A stretch of DNA of 64,000 bases from Hyphomonadaceae bacterium UBA7672 (lineage in GTDB: Bacteria > Pseudomonadota > Alphaproteobacteria > Caulobacterales > Hyphomonadaceae), in contig DLHI01000022.1 in NCBI GenBank assembly GCA_002483135.1, forward strand, positions 186,001 through 250,000, written 5' to 3'. Of the stretch, positions 17,274-25,463 are shown in pieces. Below the pieces are notes generated by a model. The model did not search any database. It was not told the origin of the DNA and was given only the letters and a program-made list of their open reading frames with translations. Both the position numbers and the translations under genes were made by a program. The stretch's first letter is position 1. Every line of letters starts with the position of its first letter.

Positions 17274-18763
17274 ACATGGGCGAGTTGCTGATCTGTCTGG
17301 CGCTCGGCCTGCCGCTGTTTGCTGCGGCGGTCATATATGCGGTTGGGCGCATGCCCGATGTACGCGAGACGCTGACGCTTGTGACGTGCATCGGGCTGGC
17401 CGTTGTCGCGATCTCGATCTTCGTGCGCGTGGGGCAGGGGCAGCCGCCTGAACTGATGGTGGCGCAGCCCGTGCCGGGCCTATCTATCGCGTTTCGCGCG
17501 GAGCCGTTGGGCGCGTTGTTCGCCGTGATGGCGAGCGTGTTGTGGGGCGTGAACTCGCTGTTCTCCATCGGCTACATGCGCGGGCGGCGCGAGGCGAACC
17601 AGACGCGGTTCTACATGTGTTTCGCCATCGCCATGTTCGGGGTGATGGGCATTGCGCTGGCGGCGAACCTTTTCACCCTGTTCGTGTTCTACGAAGTGCT
17701 GACCTTCGCGACCTATCCGCTGGTTACGCATGCCGGAACGCCGGCGGCGCGCAGGGGCGGGCGCATCTATCTGATGACGCTGGTGGGGGCATCGGTGTTG
17801 CTTCTGTTGCCGGGCATAATCGGCGTGCAGGCGGTGGCGGGATCGACCAGCTTTGTTTCGGGCGGCCTTCTGGCAGGACGTGTTGATGCTGTAGTGGGCA
17901 GCGTGCTCTTGCTGTTGCTGGTGTTCGGGGCGGCGAAGGCGGCGCTGATGCCGCTGCATGGATGGTTGCCTGCCGCGATGGTTGCGCCGGCGCCGGTATC
18001 TGCGCTGCTGCATGCGGTGGCCGTGGTGAAGGCGGGCGTGTTCACAGTGCTGAAAGTGTCGGCCTACACGTTCGGGCCGGACCTTATCACAAGCCTTCCC
18101 GCCGCCACGTGGATACTCTGGGTTGGCGCCGCCACCATCGTGATCGCGTCGCTGGTTGCGTTGACGAAGGACGATATCAAGGCGCGGCTGGCGTGGTCGA
18201 CCGTGGGGCAGCTGGCCTACATCACGTCGGCCGCGATGTTGCCGATGGCTTCGGGGCTGGTGGCAGGTGGGTTGCACATGGTGTTCCACGCTGTCGCCAA
18301 GATTGCGCTCTTCATGTGCGCGGGCGCGATCTATGTCGCGACGGGGGCGAGCCGCGTGTCCGAAATGGGCGGGCTGGGTCGGCGCATGCCGTGGGTGTTC
18401 ACCGCATTCCTTGTCGCTGGACTTGGCATCGTGGGCCTGCCGCCGATGGCGGCGATGTGGTCGAAGCTGCTCATGATGACGGCGGCGTTCGAAGGCGGCC
18501 ATTGGGTATTCGCGGCGGCGTTGGTCGCATCCTCCTTGTTGGCGATGGTCTATCTTCTGCCCATCGCATTCCGGGCGCTGTTCCCGCCTATGGGCGATGC
18601 GCCGGCTCGCGACTTCGTGCGGCCGGGCGGCGCCCCGAGCGCGTCGGTGATCGCGGTGTGCGCGGCGGCCGCTGGGTGTGTCGCGCTGTTCTTCGCGGCG
18701 GATGCGCTCGCCAACTACCTCGCGCCAATCCGCGCGGTGACCATCATGGAGGGCGCGCCATGA
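17270..18763 (+). CDS. Second MrpD/NuoM-like proton-translocating subunit
   Basis: 497 residues, about 14 helices. The conserved Glu sits in F-V-F-Y-E-V-L-T-F-A-T-Y and the Lys residues in G-A-A-K-A-A-L-M-P-L-H-G-W-L-P and V-V-K-A-G-V-F. The P-A-P-V-S-A-L-L-H-A-V-A-V-V-K-A-G stretch is closer to MbxH/NuoM-like subunits than to the gene before it. All residues expected for ion transport are kept, so it is not a decayed duplicate. The start at 17270 overlaps the mrpD stop and its own stop overlaps the next small gene. Confidence 0.88.
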   Translation: MNMGELLICLALGLPLFAAAVIYAVGRMPDVRETLTLVTCIGLAVVAISIFVRVGQGQPPELMVAQPVPGLSIAFRAEPLGALFAVMASVLWGVNSLFSIGYMRGRREANQTRFYMCFAIAMFGVMGIALAANLFTLFVFYEVLTFATYPLVTHAGTPAARRGGRIYLMTLVGASVLLLLPGIIGVQAVAGSTSFVSGGLLAGRVDAVVGSVLLLLLVFGAAKAALMPLHGWLPAAMVAPAPVSALLHAVAVVKAGVFTVLKVSAYTFGPDLITSLPAATWILWVGAATIVIASLVALTKDDIKARLAWSTVGQLAYITSAAMLPMASGLVAGGLHMVFHAVAKIALFMCAGAIYVATGASRVSEMGGLGRRMPWVFTAFLVAGLGIVGLPPMAAMWSKLLMMTAAFEGGHWVFAAALVASSLLAMVYLLPIAFRALFPPMGDAPARDFVRPGGAPSASVIAVCAAAAGCVALFFAADALANYLAPIRAVTIMEGAP

Positions 18764-19092
18764 GCGAGAACGACAAGAAGCCAGAAGCGCCGCTGGGCGA
18801 GCCGGGCGAGCATCCGATGTCGGTGCTGCTGTTCTCGTGGATGCGCGGGAAGTTGTTCCTCCGCATGTTTGCGATTGTGCTTGGCGTTGTTGGCGTTGCT
18901 TCGATCGGGCTGGAGTTCTGGCTGTCGTACAAGCCGATCAAGGACGTGACGTCGGTACCGGGCTTCTACGCGGTGTTCGGTTTCCTCGCGTTTGCGCTGG
19001 CCGTGTTGAGCGGCTGGCCGCTCGGCAAGCTGTTGCGGCGGCGCGAGGACTACTACGAAACACGAAGCGGGGAGGCAGGTCGTGACCGTTGA
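18760..19092 (+). CDS. Small two-helix membrane protein in antiporter operon
   Basis: 110 residues. The first 30 are charged and soluble, then two transmembrane helices (about 34-54 and 71-92) joined by a short loop with Y-K-P-I-K-D-V-T-S-V-P-G-F-Y, ending in an Arg/Glu-rich tail. It overlaps the genes on both sides (4 bp and 11 bp), so it is a real operon member. I do not recognise the family; it is not one of the seven standard Mrp subunits. It is likely an accessory or structural subunit of the complex. Confidence 0.8.
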   Translation: MSENDKKPEAPLGEPGEHPMSVLLFSWMRGKLFLRMFAIVLGVVGVASIGLEFWLSYKPIKDVTSVPGFYAVFGFLAFALAVLSGWPLGKLLRRREDYYETRSGEAGRDR

Positions 19093-20866
19093 GCGCCTCG
19101 CCGACTGGCTGGCCAATACGAACCCGGGGTTCTTCATCCTCGTCGCGGCGCTGTTCGTGCCGTTCGCGCGCAACACTGCAGTGCGCGCCATCCTAATGGT
19201 GGGCGGGCCGGCAGTTGCGCTGGTTGCGCTGATAAGTGCGGAGGGGCTGGGCAGCAATCTTTCGAGCGTCACCGTGCTGGGGCTCGACCTCATCCTGTAT
19301 CGGCCAGACAGCCTGTCTTTCCTGTTCGGGCTGGCGTTCATCATCGCGGCGGCGCTGTTCGGCATCTATTCGCTACACCGGCGCGATCCGCTGCAGGATG
19401 CGACCGCCATGCTCTACGCAGGCGCCGCCGTGACGGCAGTGTTCGTTGGAGACCTCGTTAGCCTGTTTATCGCCTGGGAGCTGACGGCAATCACCTCGGT
19501 GTTCCAGGTGCTGGCGCCGCGATCGCGCGAGAGCGTTCGGGCGGCAATGCGCTATCTCGTGTTCCAGATTTCGTCAGGCATGCTGGTGCTGGCGGGGATA
19601 TGCATGTTCGTGGCTGCGACGGGGCAGACACAGTTCGCCCTGATCGCGCCGTCACTGGCGGGGCTGCCCGTCGGCGTGATGGACATCAATGCGCCAGGGG
19701 CCGTGCTGATCCTGGCCGGCTTTGGCATCAAGGCGGCATTCCCGATGGTGCACAACTGGTTGCAGGACGCCTATCCGAAAACGACGGAGACGGGCGCAGT
19801 CGTGCTGTCTGCCTTCACCACCAAGCTCGCCGTCTATGCGCTGGCGCGCTATTTCGCGGGGCTTGAATGGCTGATCTGGATCGGCGCGATCATGACCGTG
19901 TTCCCGGTCTTCTTCGCGGTGATCGAGAACGACCTGCGCCGCGTGCTGGCCTACAGCCTGAACAACCAGGTCGGCTTCATGGTGTGCGCCGTGGGCATCG
20001 GCACGCAGCTGGCGGTGAATGGAGCGGTGGCGCACGCGTTCGCACACATCATGTACAAGGCGCTGCTGTTCATGAGCATGGGCGCGGTGCTCTATCGCGT
20101 GGGGTCGACCAAGGCCACGGATCTTGGCGGCCTGCATCGAACGATGCCATGGACGACGCTGTTCTGTCTTGTCGGCGCCGCGTCGATCTCCGCGCTGCCG
20201 CTGTTCTCGGGCTTCGTCGCGAAGTCGATGGTGATGACGGCGAGCCATGCCGATCCCGCGCTGTTCGTCGTGTGGCTGATGCTGCTGTTCGCATCGGCCG
20301 GCGTGCTGGAGCATTCGGGTATCAAGATTCCGTACTTCGCCTTCTTCGGGCATGACAGCGGCAAGCGTCCGCAGGAAGCGCCGTTCAGCATGCTGCTCGC
20401 GATGGGCGTTGCGGCAGCGTTGTGCATCCTGATCGGCGTGATGCCTGGGTGGCTCTACCAATTGCTGCCGTACGAGCGGGCGGCGAGCGAGTTCCTGTCG
20501 TCTGATCTCTGGACGGCGCCGCATGTGCTGCAGCAGGTGCAGCTGCTCGTATTTGCGACCCTGGCGTTCATGCTGTTGCAGTGGCGGCAGCTCTATCCCG
20601 CTGAACAGCCGGGCGTGATCATCGATGTGGAATGGCTCTGGCGGCGCGGCTGGCCCGATCTCGTTTCGGCGGCGGGACGGCCGTTTTCGCGCGCGATGCA
20701 GCAGGTCGCCCTGGGCGTGGGTGCGGTCCGAAGCTGGGCTTCCGGGGCGGCGCGTCAGGTTTTCGCGCCCGATGGCTGGGTCGCCGCCAAGGTTCCCTTG
20801 AGCGTTACCGCAGTCTGCGCGCTGGCAATACTGGGCCTCGTGCTGGTGATCTCGCTGTTCGCGTAG
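19082..20866 (+). CDS. NuoL/MrpA N-terminal-like proton-translocating subunit
   Basis: 594 residues from a GTG at 19082. About 16 hydrophobic segments, longer than the other two large subunits, with a C-terminal extension carrying a soluble part (about 505-560) and a final helix. Conserved Glu in F-I-A-W-E-L-T-A-I-T-S and Lys in G-F-G-I-K-A-A-F-P-M-V-H-N-W-L, plus T-T-K-L-A-V-Y-A-L. It stands where MrpA would be needed but lacks the MbhD/MbhE-like tail, which is fused to MrpB at 14237. It is the last gene of the operon. Confidence 0.88.
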   Translation: MTVERLADWLANTNPGFFILVAALFVPFARNTAVRAILMVGGPAVALVALISAEGLGSNLSSVTVLGLDLILYRPDSLSFLFGLAFIIAAALFGIYSLHRRDPLQDATAMLYAGAAVTAVFVGDLVSLFIAWELTAITSVFQVLAPRSRESVRAAMRYLVFQISSGMLVLAGICMFVAATGQTQFALIAPSLAGLPVGVMDINAPGAVLILAGFGIKAAFPMVHNWLQDAYPKTTETGAVVLSAFTTKLAVYALARYFAGLEWLIWIGAIMTVFPVFFAVIENDLRRVLAYSLNNQVGFMVCAVGIGTQLAVNGAVAHAFAHIMYKALLFMSMGAVLYRVGSTKATDLGGLHRTMPWTTLFCLVGAASISALPLFSGFVAKSMVMTASHADPALFVVWLMLLFASAGVLEHSGIKIPYFAFFGHDSGKRPQEAPFSMLLAMGVAAALCILIGVMPGWLYQLLPYERAASEFLSSDLWTAPHVLQQVQLLVFATLAFMLLQWRQLYPAEQPGVIIDVEWLWRRGWPDLVSAAGRPFSRAMQQVALGVGAVRSWASGAARQVFAPDGWVAAKVPLSVTAVCALAILGLVLVISLFA

Positions 20867-20886
20867 GTTCCGCCAGCATTCGCGTG

Positions 20887-20972
20887 TCGGGATACCCCCG
20901 AATTCTGGTGTGGTTTACAGTTCTTCCGAATTGCCAGAATATCCGGGTAGTATAGATCGACTCATCGTCGAT
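20887..20972 (+). promoter_or_regulatory. Candidate mucR promoter/operator region
   Basis: The 125-bp gap before mucR is AT-richer than its surroundings and holds two symmetrical parts: CCCGAATTCTGG near 20887 against CCAGAATATCCGGG near 20932 (imperfect), and ATCGAC (20956-20961) with GTCGAT (20967-20972) over a 5-nt spacer. MucR/Ros proteins commonly repress themselves at AT-rich imperfect repeats. Assignment as an operator is inference. Confidence 0.3.
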
Positions 20973-20991
20973 TCTGCTTGTCGAGAAAGAC

Positions 20992-21411
20992 ATGACGGAA
21001 ATGGAACGCGAAACACGCGCTGCGCCTTATCTTATCGAGATGGCCTCGGACATTGTCTCGGCCTATGTGGCGCATAATCCCGTCTCGGTCGCCGACCTCC
21101 CCAAGTTGATCGAGAAGGTGCACGCCACGCTGACCGAGATCGACGGCGGGACCGTGCTGGAAACCAAGCCTGACCTGAAGCCAGCAGTGTCGGTGCGCAA
21201 GTCGGTGACCGACGATCACATTGTTTGCCTGGAGGATGGCAAGAAATTCAAGTCGCTGAAGCGACATCTTCGCACGCGGTACGACATGTCGCCTGAGGAA
21301 TACCGCGAGAAGTGGGGCCTGCCTGCGGATTACCCGATGGTGGCTCCGAACTATGCGCGGCAGCGTTCGGATCTCGCCCGAAAGATGGGCCTCGGCCAAT
21401 CCAAGAAGTAG
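20992..21411 (+). CDS. mucR: MucR/Ros-family zinc-finger transcriptional regulator
   Basis: 139 residues. The Ros/MucR domain spans about 70-130: C79-L-E-D82-G-K-K-F-K-S-L-K-R-H92-L, then M-S-P-E-E-Y-R-E-K-W-G-L. The usual ligand set in Ros is C-C-H-H; here the second position is Asp82, as in several rhizobial homologues, and the second His position reads T-R-Y, so only Cys79, Asp82 and His92 are clear candidates. The N-terminal helical part probably mediates oligomerisation. MucR proteins are global AT-rich DNA silencers controlling exopolysaccharide, motility and cell-cycle genes. Confidence 0.92.
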   Translation: MTEMERETRAAPYLIEMASDIVSAYVAHNPVSVADLPKLIEKVHATLTEIDGGTVLETKPDLKPAVSVRKSVTDDHIVCLEDGKKFKSLKRHLRTRYDMSPEEYREKWGLPADYPMVAPNYARQRSDLARKMGLGQSKK

Positions 21412-21728
21412 GCATTCCGTCAGTTTTGGACCGGCTGCGAAACAGCGAGTCCTCCGTGCACCACGTTGATGTTTTGTTGACGCACGTGAAGAATTCGTTG
21501 CCGCGGACTCTTGCCTCGGACTCCGAACCGAATCAGGTTCGCTCAAGGTGATGCGAATCACCGGGTCGCCGCCCAGTAGCGTTATGTGTGTGCGGGCGCG
21601 GCTCCCTCAGTAAACGGATGATCACCGCAACGGTCGGGCTGGCCGCCGGGGATCGGGATTCAACAAGAAGTCGCACTGGCTGCCGGTTCGCTGGACCGTG
21701 CCAGACGTCGATTCCAAGGGGCTGAGAG
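21412..21728. other. 317-bp gap without a recognisable gene
   Basis: Between mucR and the PAS protein. I see no conserved open frame, no strong hairpin with T-run and no clear -35/-10 pair on either strand. The PAS gene's promoter should lie here. Confidence 0.5.
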
Positions 21729-22241
21729 ATGTCGTTTGAACACACGCCGGCTGCTCCTTCGGGGCAGCAGAAGGTGCTTGAGGCATGGCGCAAGCGCCTG
21801 CACGGACGCAGCTTCATAACCTGCGGCGAAATTGATATTCCCGCGATCAATCGCGAGCTGGCCTATGTCAGCGTGTTGAGCTGCGAGGGCGGTCGCTTTC
21901 GTTTTCGCCTTGCTGGAACGGGCCTTCATGCCGTTTTCGGCGTCGAGGCGCGCGGCAAGACGGCCGACGAGATCGAGGCTTGCCGCGGCGGCCATATGTG
22001 GGGTGAACTCGCGGCACGAGCTATTTTGCGTGCAATCCCGGTGTCGGGTGCTGAGCGCCTGATGGATGGCGGTATCCACTTCTGGCTTCGCCTGCCGATG
22101 TCTTCGGATGGAACCGAAGTGGACATGGTGCTGTGCCATGACCGTTATCTTCCGCCCGAGGCGCTTTCCGACCCCGAGCGTGCGGCCCAGCGCGTCGACA
22201 TGGCGCTGCGTCTGGATTGTGGCGATTTCGCCGCAGCCTGA
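21729..22241 (+). CDS. PAS domain-containing protein (PAS_5/DUF1457-like)
   Basis: 170 residues forming a single PAS-like domain with no output domain. The start of the fold fits the PAS_5 family: W-R-K-R-L near residue 20, I-D-I-P-A-I-N-R-E-L, V-S-V-L-S-C-E-G-G-R-F-R-F-R-L-A-G-T-G-L, then F-G-V-E-A-R-G-K-T-A-D-E-I. Such stand-alone PAS proteins are common in alphaproteobacteria and their ligands and partners are mostly unknown. It may act by protein contact with a separate signalling protein. Confidence 0.75.
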   Translation: MSFEHTPAAPSGQQKVLEAWRKRLHGRSFITCGEIDIPAINRELAYVSVLSCEGGRFRFRLAGTGLHAVFGVEARGKTADEIEACRGGHMWGELAARAILRAIPVSGAERLMDGGIHFWLRLPMSSDGTEVDMVLCHDRYLPPEALSDPERAAQRVDMALRLDCGDFAAA

Positions 22242-22344
22242 CTTGGCGGCGTCTGATCTCGCTCAAGCCAGCAACGTCCGTCTTGCACTAGTTTGCCTGC
22301 ATATGATTGCCGATCGCTGCCGGCGACCGCTGCAGGGGGATGGA

Positions 22345-22668
22345 ATGCCACGCACCAGGACCAAGGACCGCGCCCGACATGCCCGAGTGTCCGAACTCGA
22401 TGTCATCGAGGATCGCATGGGGAGAGTGGCCTCGCTGCTGTCGGAGATGGCCGACGCATTGAGCGAGTATCCGGATGCGCTTCATCTGCAGTCGGCCGGC
22501 GGTGTCGCGCCGGAGCGCGCAGGGGCGAACACCATCACGGTGCGGGCGTCTGAATGGCCCAGCTTCGAGGAGATTCAGAAACTCGTTGCGCGATGGCGGC
22601 GGGAGCAGGCCCGCATGACGGGTGTTCCCACAGCCCCGATTGTCCACAGGCGGCTGGAACGCGTCTGA
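22345..22668 (+). CDS. Small hypothetical protein
   Basis: 107 residues from an ATG at 22345 with a GCAGGGGGA ribosome-binding site a few bases upstream. The N-terminus is strongly basic (P-R-T-R-T-K-D-R-A-R-H-A-R), the middle is helical (V-I-E-D-R-M-G-R-V-A-S-L-L-S-E-M-A-D-A-L), and the C-terminal third contains W-P-S-F-E-E-I-Q-K-L-V-A-R-W-R-R-E-Q-A-R. I do not recognise the family. Support is the ribosome-binding site and the plausible soluble composition. Confidence 0.5.
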   Translation: MPRTRTKDRARHARVSELDVIEDRMGRVASLLSEMADALSEYPDALHLQSAGGVAPERAGANTITVRASEWPSFEEIQKLVARWRREQARMTGVPTAPIVHRRLERV

Positions 22669-22708
22669 ATCGGAGGGAGAACGGACCGGAATCGGCCCGT
22701 GAACCTGC

Positions 22709-22963
22709 CTAGTGATGATGGTGGTGGTCGTCTTCCGGCAGCACGTTGTACTTGCCGCATTTCGGGCATTTGATCGCGTCGAAGGGCTCGCCATGGAACA
22801 CCTCCATGTGGCCGACCTTGTCCATCAGGCGTGTCTTGCAGGCACCACAACGATATGTGTCGGGACCATCGGTTCCCTCAAGAGCCATCTTGCCCGCTTC
22901 CGGCTCAAGCACGGTCGCCTCGACCGGGGGCTTCGGAACGACGCGCATTTCTTTCTGGGACAT
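22709..22963 (-). CDS. Small zinc-ribbon protein with C-terminal histidine run
   Basis: 84 residues, start supported by AAGGAG upstream. Two C-x-x-C knuckles (Y-R-C-G-A-C near residue 38 and K-C-P-K-C-G near 66) suggest one zinc site. The last residues are E-D-D followed by five His, a natural metal-binding tail. The segment between the knuckles has H-M-E-V-F-H-G-E-P-F-D-A. It is 93 bp downstream of the universal stress protein on the same strand and may be co-transcribed. Function is unknown; a metal-buffering or small regulatory role is inference. Confidence 0.72.
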   Translation of the reverse strand: MSQKEMRVVPKPPVEATVLEPEAGKMALEGTDGPDTYRCGACKTRLMDKVGHMEVFHGEPFDAIKCPKCGKYNVLPEDDHHHHH

Positions 22964-23056
22964 GGGCGTAGCTCCTTGCAGTCGGGCTCAACAGGCCGGG
23001 ATCGCGGGTTGTCACCCCGCTGCATTGGCGCCGTCAAGGCCGCTCGCCCGTTGGCC

Positions 23057-23890
23057 CTAGTGCGAGACCAGCATGGGCAGCGTCGAGTCCACGAGTAGCT
23101 CGCGGCTGACCCCACCGAGGAAGAGTTCCTGCAGACGCGAATGACCATAGAGGCCGAGCACCAGCATGTTCGCCCCCACCATGTCACTGCGCAACCGGAT
23201 GGCGGTTCCAGTCGTGTGGTCGTCATTGCGGTCTACAGCTGCTGACGCCGTCTTGCATCCGTGCGCGGCGAGATGGGCGAGAAGGTCGGCATCAAGTTCA
23301 GCTGGCGCATCATGGGACACCGTGAAGAAGGTGACCTTCTGTGCGGCGCCAATGAATGGCATGGCGTCACGCACCGCGCGCGTGGATTCCCGACCTTCCT
23401 TCCATCCGACCAGGATGTTGGAGCCGAATGGGATAGGGTAGCCGGCTTCAGGGACGATGAGGACGGGGCCAGCGCAGGCCATCGCGACCTGCGAGGCGAG
23501 GATAGCGCTGGCCCCGCCGACAGGCTGAACCTCACGACGCAGCACTGTCAGGTCATGGCGGCGCGCAGCCCGGATCAGATCGCCTTCGTTGTCGCCGTTG
23601 ATCGCCTGCCAGCTGAATGCAACGCCGCCCGCCGCAGCAGCGGCCTCGAACATCGCGCGCGCGGCGTGCAAGCCCGCGGTGATAAGTTCCTCGCGTTCCT
23701 TGATGAAGGACTCGGTCAGCGTGACTGCGGTGAAGGCGTCGCCAACAAACACGGCGGGAATCTGCTCGGCCTTCAGATACACGCCTGTGAGGGATGCGCC
23801 GAAGCGCTTCGCAAGGTCTATGGCGGCTTTCACCTGCATGCGACCGGGAACGCTATCCTCGGTCTGAACGAGAATGGTGCGGTAGCTCAT
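23057..23890 (-). CDS. Tandem universal stress protein (UspA family)
   Basis: 277 residues with two Usp domains. The N-terminal domain (1-140) starts Y-R-T-I-L-V-Q-T-E-D and lacks a clean nucleotide loop. The C-terminal domain (about 155-277) has N-I-L-V-G-W-K-E-G-R-E-S-T-R-A and, near the end, G-L-Y-G-H-S-R-L-Q-E-L-F-L-G-G-V-S-R, the G-x2-G-x9-G-(S/T) ATP-binding pattern of UspA proteins. Such proteins are stress-survival factors of the cytosol. The adjoining zinc-ribbon gene lies downstream. Confidence 0.9.
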   Translation of the reverse strand: MSYRTILVQTEDSVPGRMQVKAAIDLAKRFGASLTGVYLKAEQIPAVFVGDAFTAVTLTESFIKEREELITAGLHAARAMFEAAAAAGGVAFSWQAINGDNEGDLIRAARRHDLTVLRREVQPVGGASAILASQVAMACAGPVLIVPEAGYPIPFGSNILVGWKEGRESTRAVRDAMPFIGAAQKVTFFTVSHDAPAELDADLLAHLAAHGCKTASAAVDRNDDHTTGTAIRLRSDMVGANMLVLGLYGHSRLQELFLGGVSRELLVDSTLPMLVSH

Positions 23891-24058
23891 GGCGTTACCT
23901 CGTGGCTGTCCTGTCTCCTGCTTATCGTGGCAGGAGACGCCGAAGCTTGACGGGCATCAAGCTGATGCTGCGCCGTTGGCGCGTTCGGTATTCGGCAAGT
24001 TCCTTGCAGTGTTCTGGACGACCATGCCGTTACGGCATGCGGGCGTGGGGAGGGCGAG

Positions 24059-24574
24059 GTGCTGCAAGAGACCGGCTCGGGTCGCTTCTGCGGGCGCGAG
24101 CATACGCTACCGTTGCGTATCTACTGCGAGGACACGGATTTTTCCGGCGTCGTCTATCACGGCAACTACGTCAGATATCTCGAACGCGGACGCTCGGATT
24201 TTGTCCGCGAACTGGGCGTCGGGTTGTCCGTTCTTCTTGCGCTTGAGCAGCCGGCGACCTTCATGGTCTCGCGTCTCGACATGCGTTTCCTGCGTCCGGC
24301 GCGGATCGACGACAGGTTGGAGGTCCGCACACGGGCTGAACTGGCCAGCGGTGCGCGCTTGATGTTCAGGCAGACGATCACACGCGGCGACGAGCTTCTG
24401 CTGGAAGCGGTTTCGGAAAATGTCTGTATCAAGCTGGATGGCCGCCCGCGACGCTTGCCGCAGATGATGGTGGAGCGCCTTGCGCCCTACCTGGCGGAGA
24501 GTTTGCCGAGTGAACGGCGTGAAGATTTCGCCGTCGCGCCCGTCGTGGAAGGCGAGATGACAGGCGCTGCCTAG
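24059..24574 (+). CDS. ybgC: YbgC/4-hydroxybenzoyl-CoA thioesterase-like hot-dog protein
   Basis: 171 residues from a GTG at 24059 preceded by GGGAGGGCGAG. The hot-dog thioesterase motif is clear: Y-C-E-D-T-D-F-S-G-V-V-Y-H-G-N-Y-V-R-Y-L-E-R-G-R near residue 22, with the catalytic Asp. YbgC usually sits beside tolQRA; no tol genes are seen here. It hydrolyses short or medium acyl-CoA, or acyl-ACP for phospholipid metabolism. It converges with pstB, the two stops lying about 10 bp apart. Confidence 0.87.
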   Translation: MLQETGSGRFCGREHTLPLRIYCEDTDFSGVVYHGNYVRYLERGRSDFVRELGVGLSVLLALEQPATFMVSRLDMRFLRPARIDDRLEVRTRAELASGARLMFRQTITRGDELLLEAVSENVCIKLDGRPRRLPQMMVERLAPYLAESLPSERREDFAVAPVVEGEMTGAA

Positions 24575-24583
24575 GTCGAGATC

Positions 24584-25459
24584 TCAGCCGAAGCGGCCGG
24601 TGATGTAATCGTGCGTCTGTTCCACCTTCGGCATGGTGAAGATCTGGTCGGTGGGCCCGGACTCGATCAGCTTGCCCATATGGAAGAAGGCGGTGACCTG
24701 CGAAACGCGCGCGGCCTGCGCCATCGAGTGCGTGACCATCACGATGCAGGTGTGCTTGCGTAACTCATCCAGCAACGCCTCGATGTGCGCGGTCGCAATG
24801 GGGTCGAGCGCCGAGCACGGCTCGTCCATCAGGATCACGGCGGGAGAAACGGCGAGCGCACGGGCAATCACCAGGCGTTGCTGCTGGCCGCCGGAGAGGC
24901 CAAGGCCAGGCTTGCCGAGGCGATCCTTCACCTCGTCCCACAGCGCGGCGCGGCGCAGGGAACGTTCGACGATCTCGTCAAGTTCCGCCTTGCTCGACGT
25001 GAGTTTGTGGGTGCGGGGGCCGTAGGCGATATTCTCGTAGATCGAAATGGGAAACGGGTTCGGCTTCTGAAACACCATGCCGATGCGGGTGCGCACTTGC
25101 ACGGGGTCGATCTCGGTCCCGTTGACGTCGATACCATCCATCAGGATGCGACCTTCAACCCGCGCGCCAGGGATGGTGTCGTTCATCCTGTTGAGGCAAC
25201 GCAGCAGCGTCGACTTCCCGCATCCCGACGCGCCGATGAAAGCCGTGACGGCGTTGTCGGGGATTTCGAGATTGACGCCGAACAGCGCCTGTTTCTCGCC
25301 GTAGAAGGCGTTGATGTCCTGGATCTTGATGCGCGTTGCAGCGGTGACCGCAGCGGTCGGCTTCACCACCGGCGCGCTGGTGGGCGTGCCGCGGATGGAG
25401 CGCGGAGCGGGCGCGCCAGCTTCAACGGTTTCGGACGCCTCTTTGGTCATGAGCGACAT
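24584..25459 (-). CDS. pstB: Phosphate ABC transporter ATP-binding protein PstB
   Basis: 291 residues from the ATG at 25459, four bases after the pstA stop; an ATG at 25450 is an alternative. Walker A is G-A-S-G-C-G-K-S-T, the signature L-S-G-G-Q-Q-Q-R, Walker B V-I-L-M-D-E-P, and the switch His in V-T-H-S-M. The phrase F-Q-K-P-N-P-F-P is typical of PstB. About 45 extra Pro/Ala/Thr-rich residues precede the ABC domain. It powers high-affinity phosphate import. No phoU follows, so regulation through PhoU must be encoded elsewhere. Confidence 0.96.
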   Translation of the reverse strand: MSLMTKEASETVEAGAPAPRSIRGTPTSAPVVKPTAAVTAATRIKIQDINAFYGEKQALFGVNLEIPDNAVTAFIGASGCGKSTLLRCLNRMNDTIPGARVEGRILMDGIDVNGTEIDPVQVRTRIGMVFQKPNPFPISIYENIAYGPRTHKLTSSKAELDEIVERSLRRAALWDEVKDRLGKPGLGLSGGQQQRLVIARALAVSPAVILMDEPCSALDPIATAHIEALLDELRKHTCIVMVTHSMAQAARVSQVTAFFHMGKLIESGPTDQIFTMPKVEQTHDYITGRFG

Positions 25460-25463
25460 GCTA

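Noticed and set aside
17480..18502. Long minus-strand frame opposite the second MrpD-like gene
   Set aside because: His/Arg/Gln-rich translation typical of a shadow frame, in the middle of a well-supported operon on the other strand.
22710..22724. Five-histidine C-terminus as a vector-derived tag
   Set aside because: It is continuous with a chromosomal zinc-ribbon gene with its own ribosome-binding site and neighbours, and no vector sequence adjoins it.
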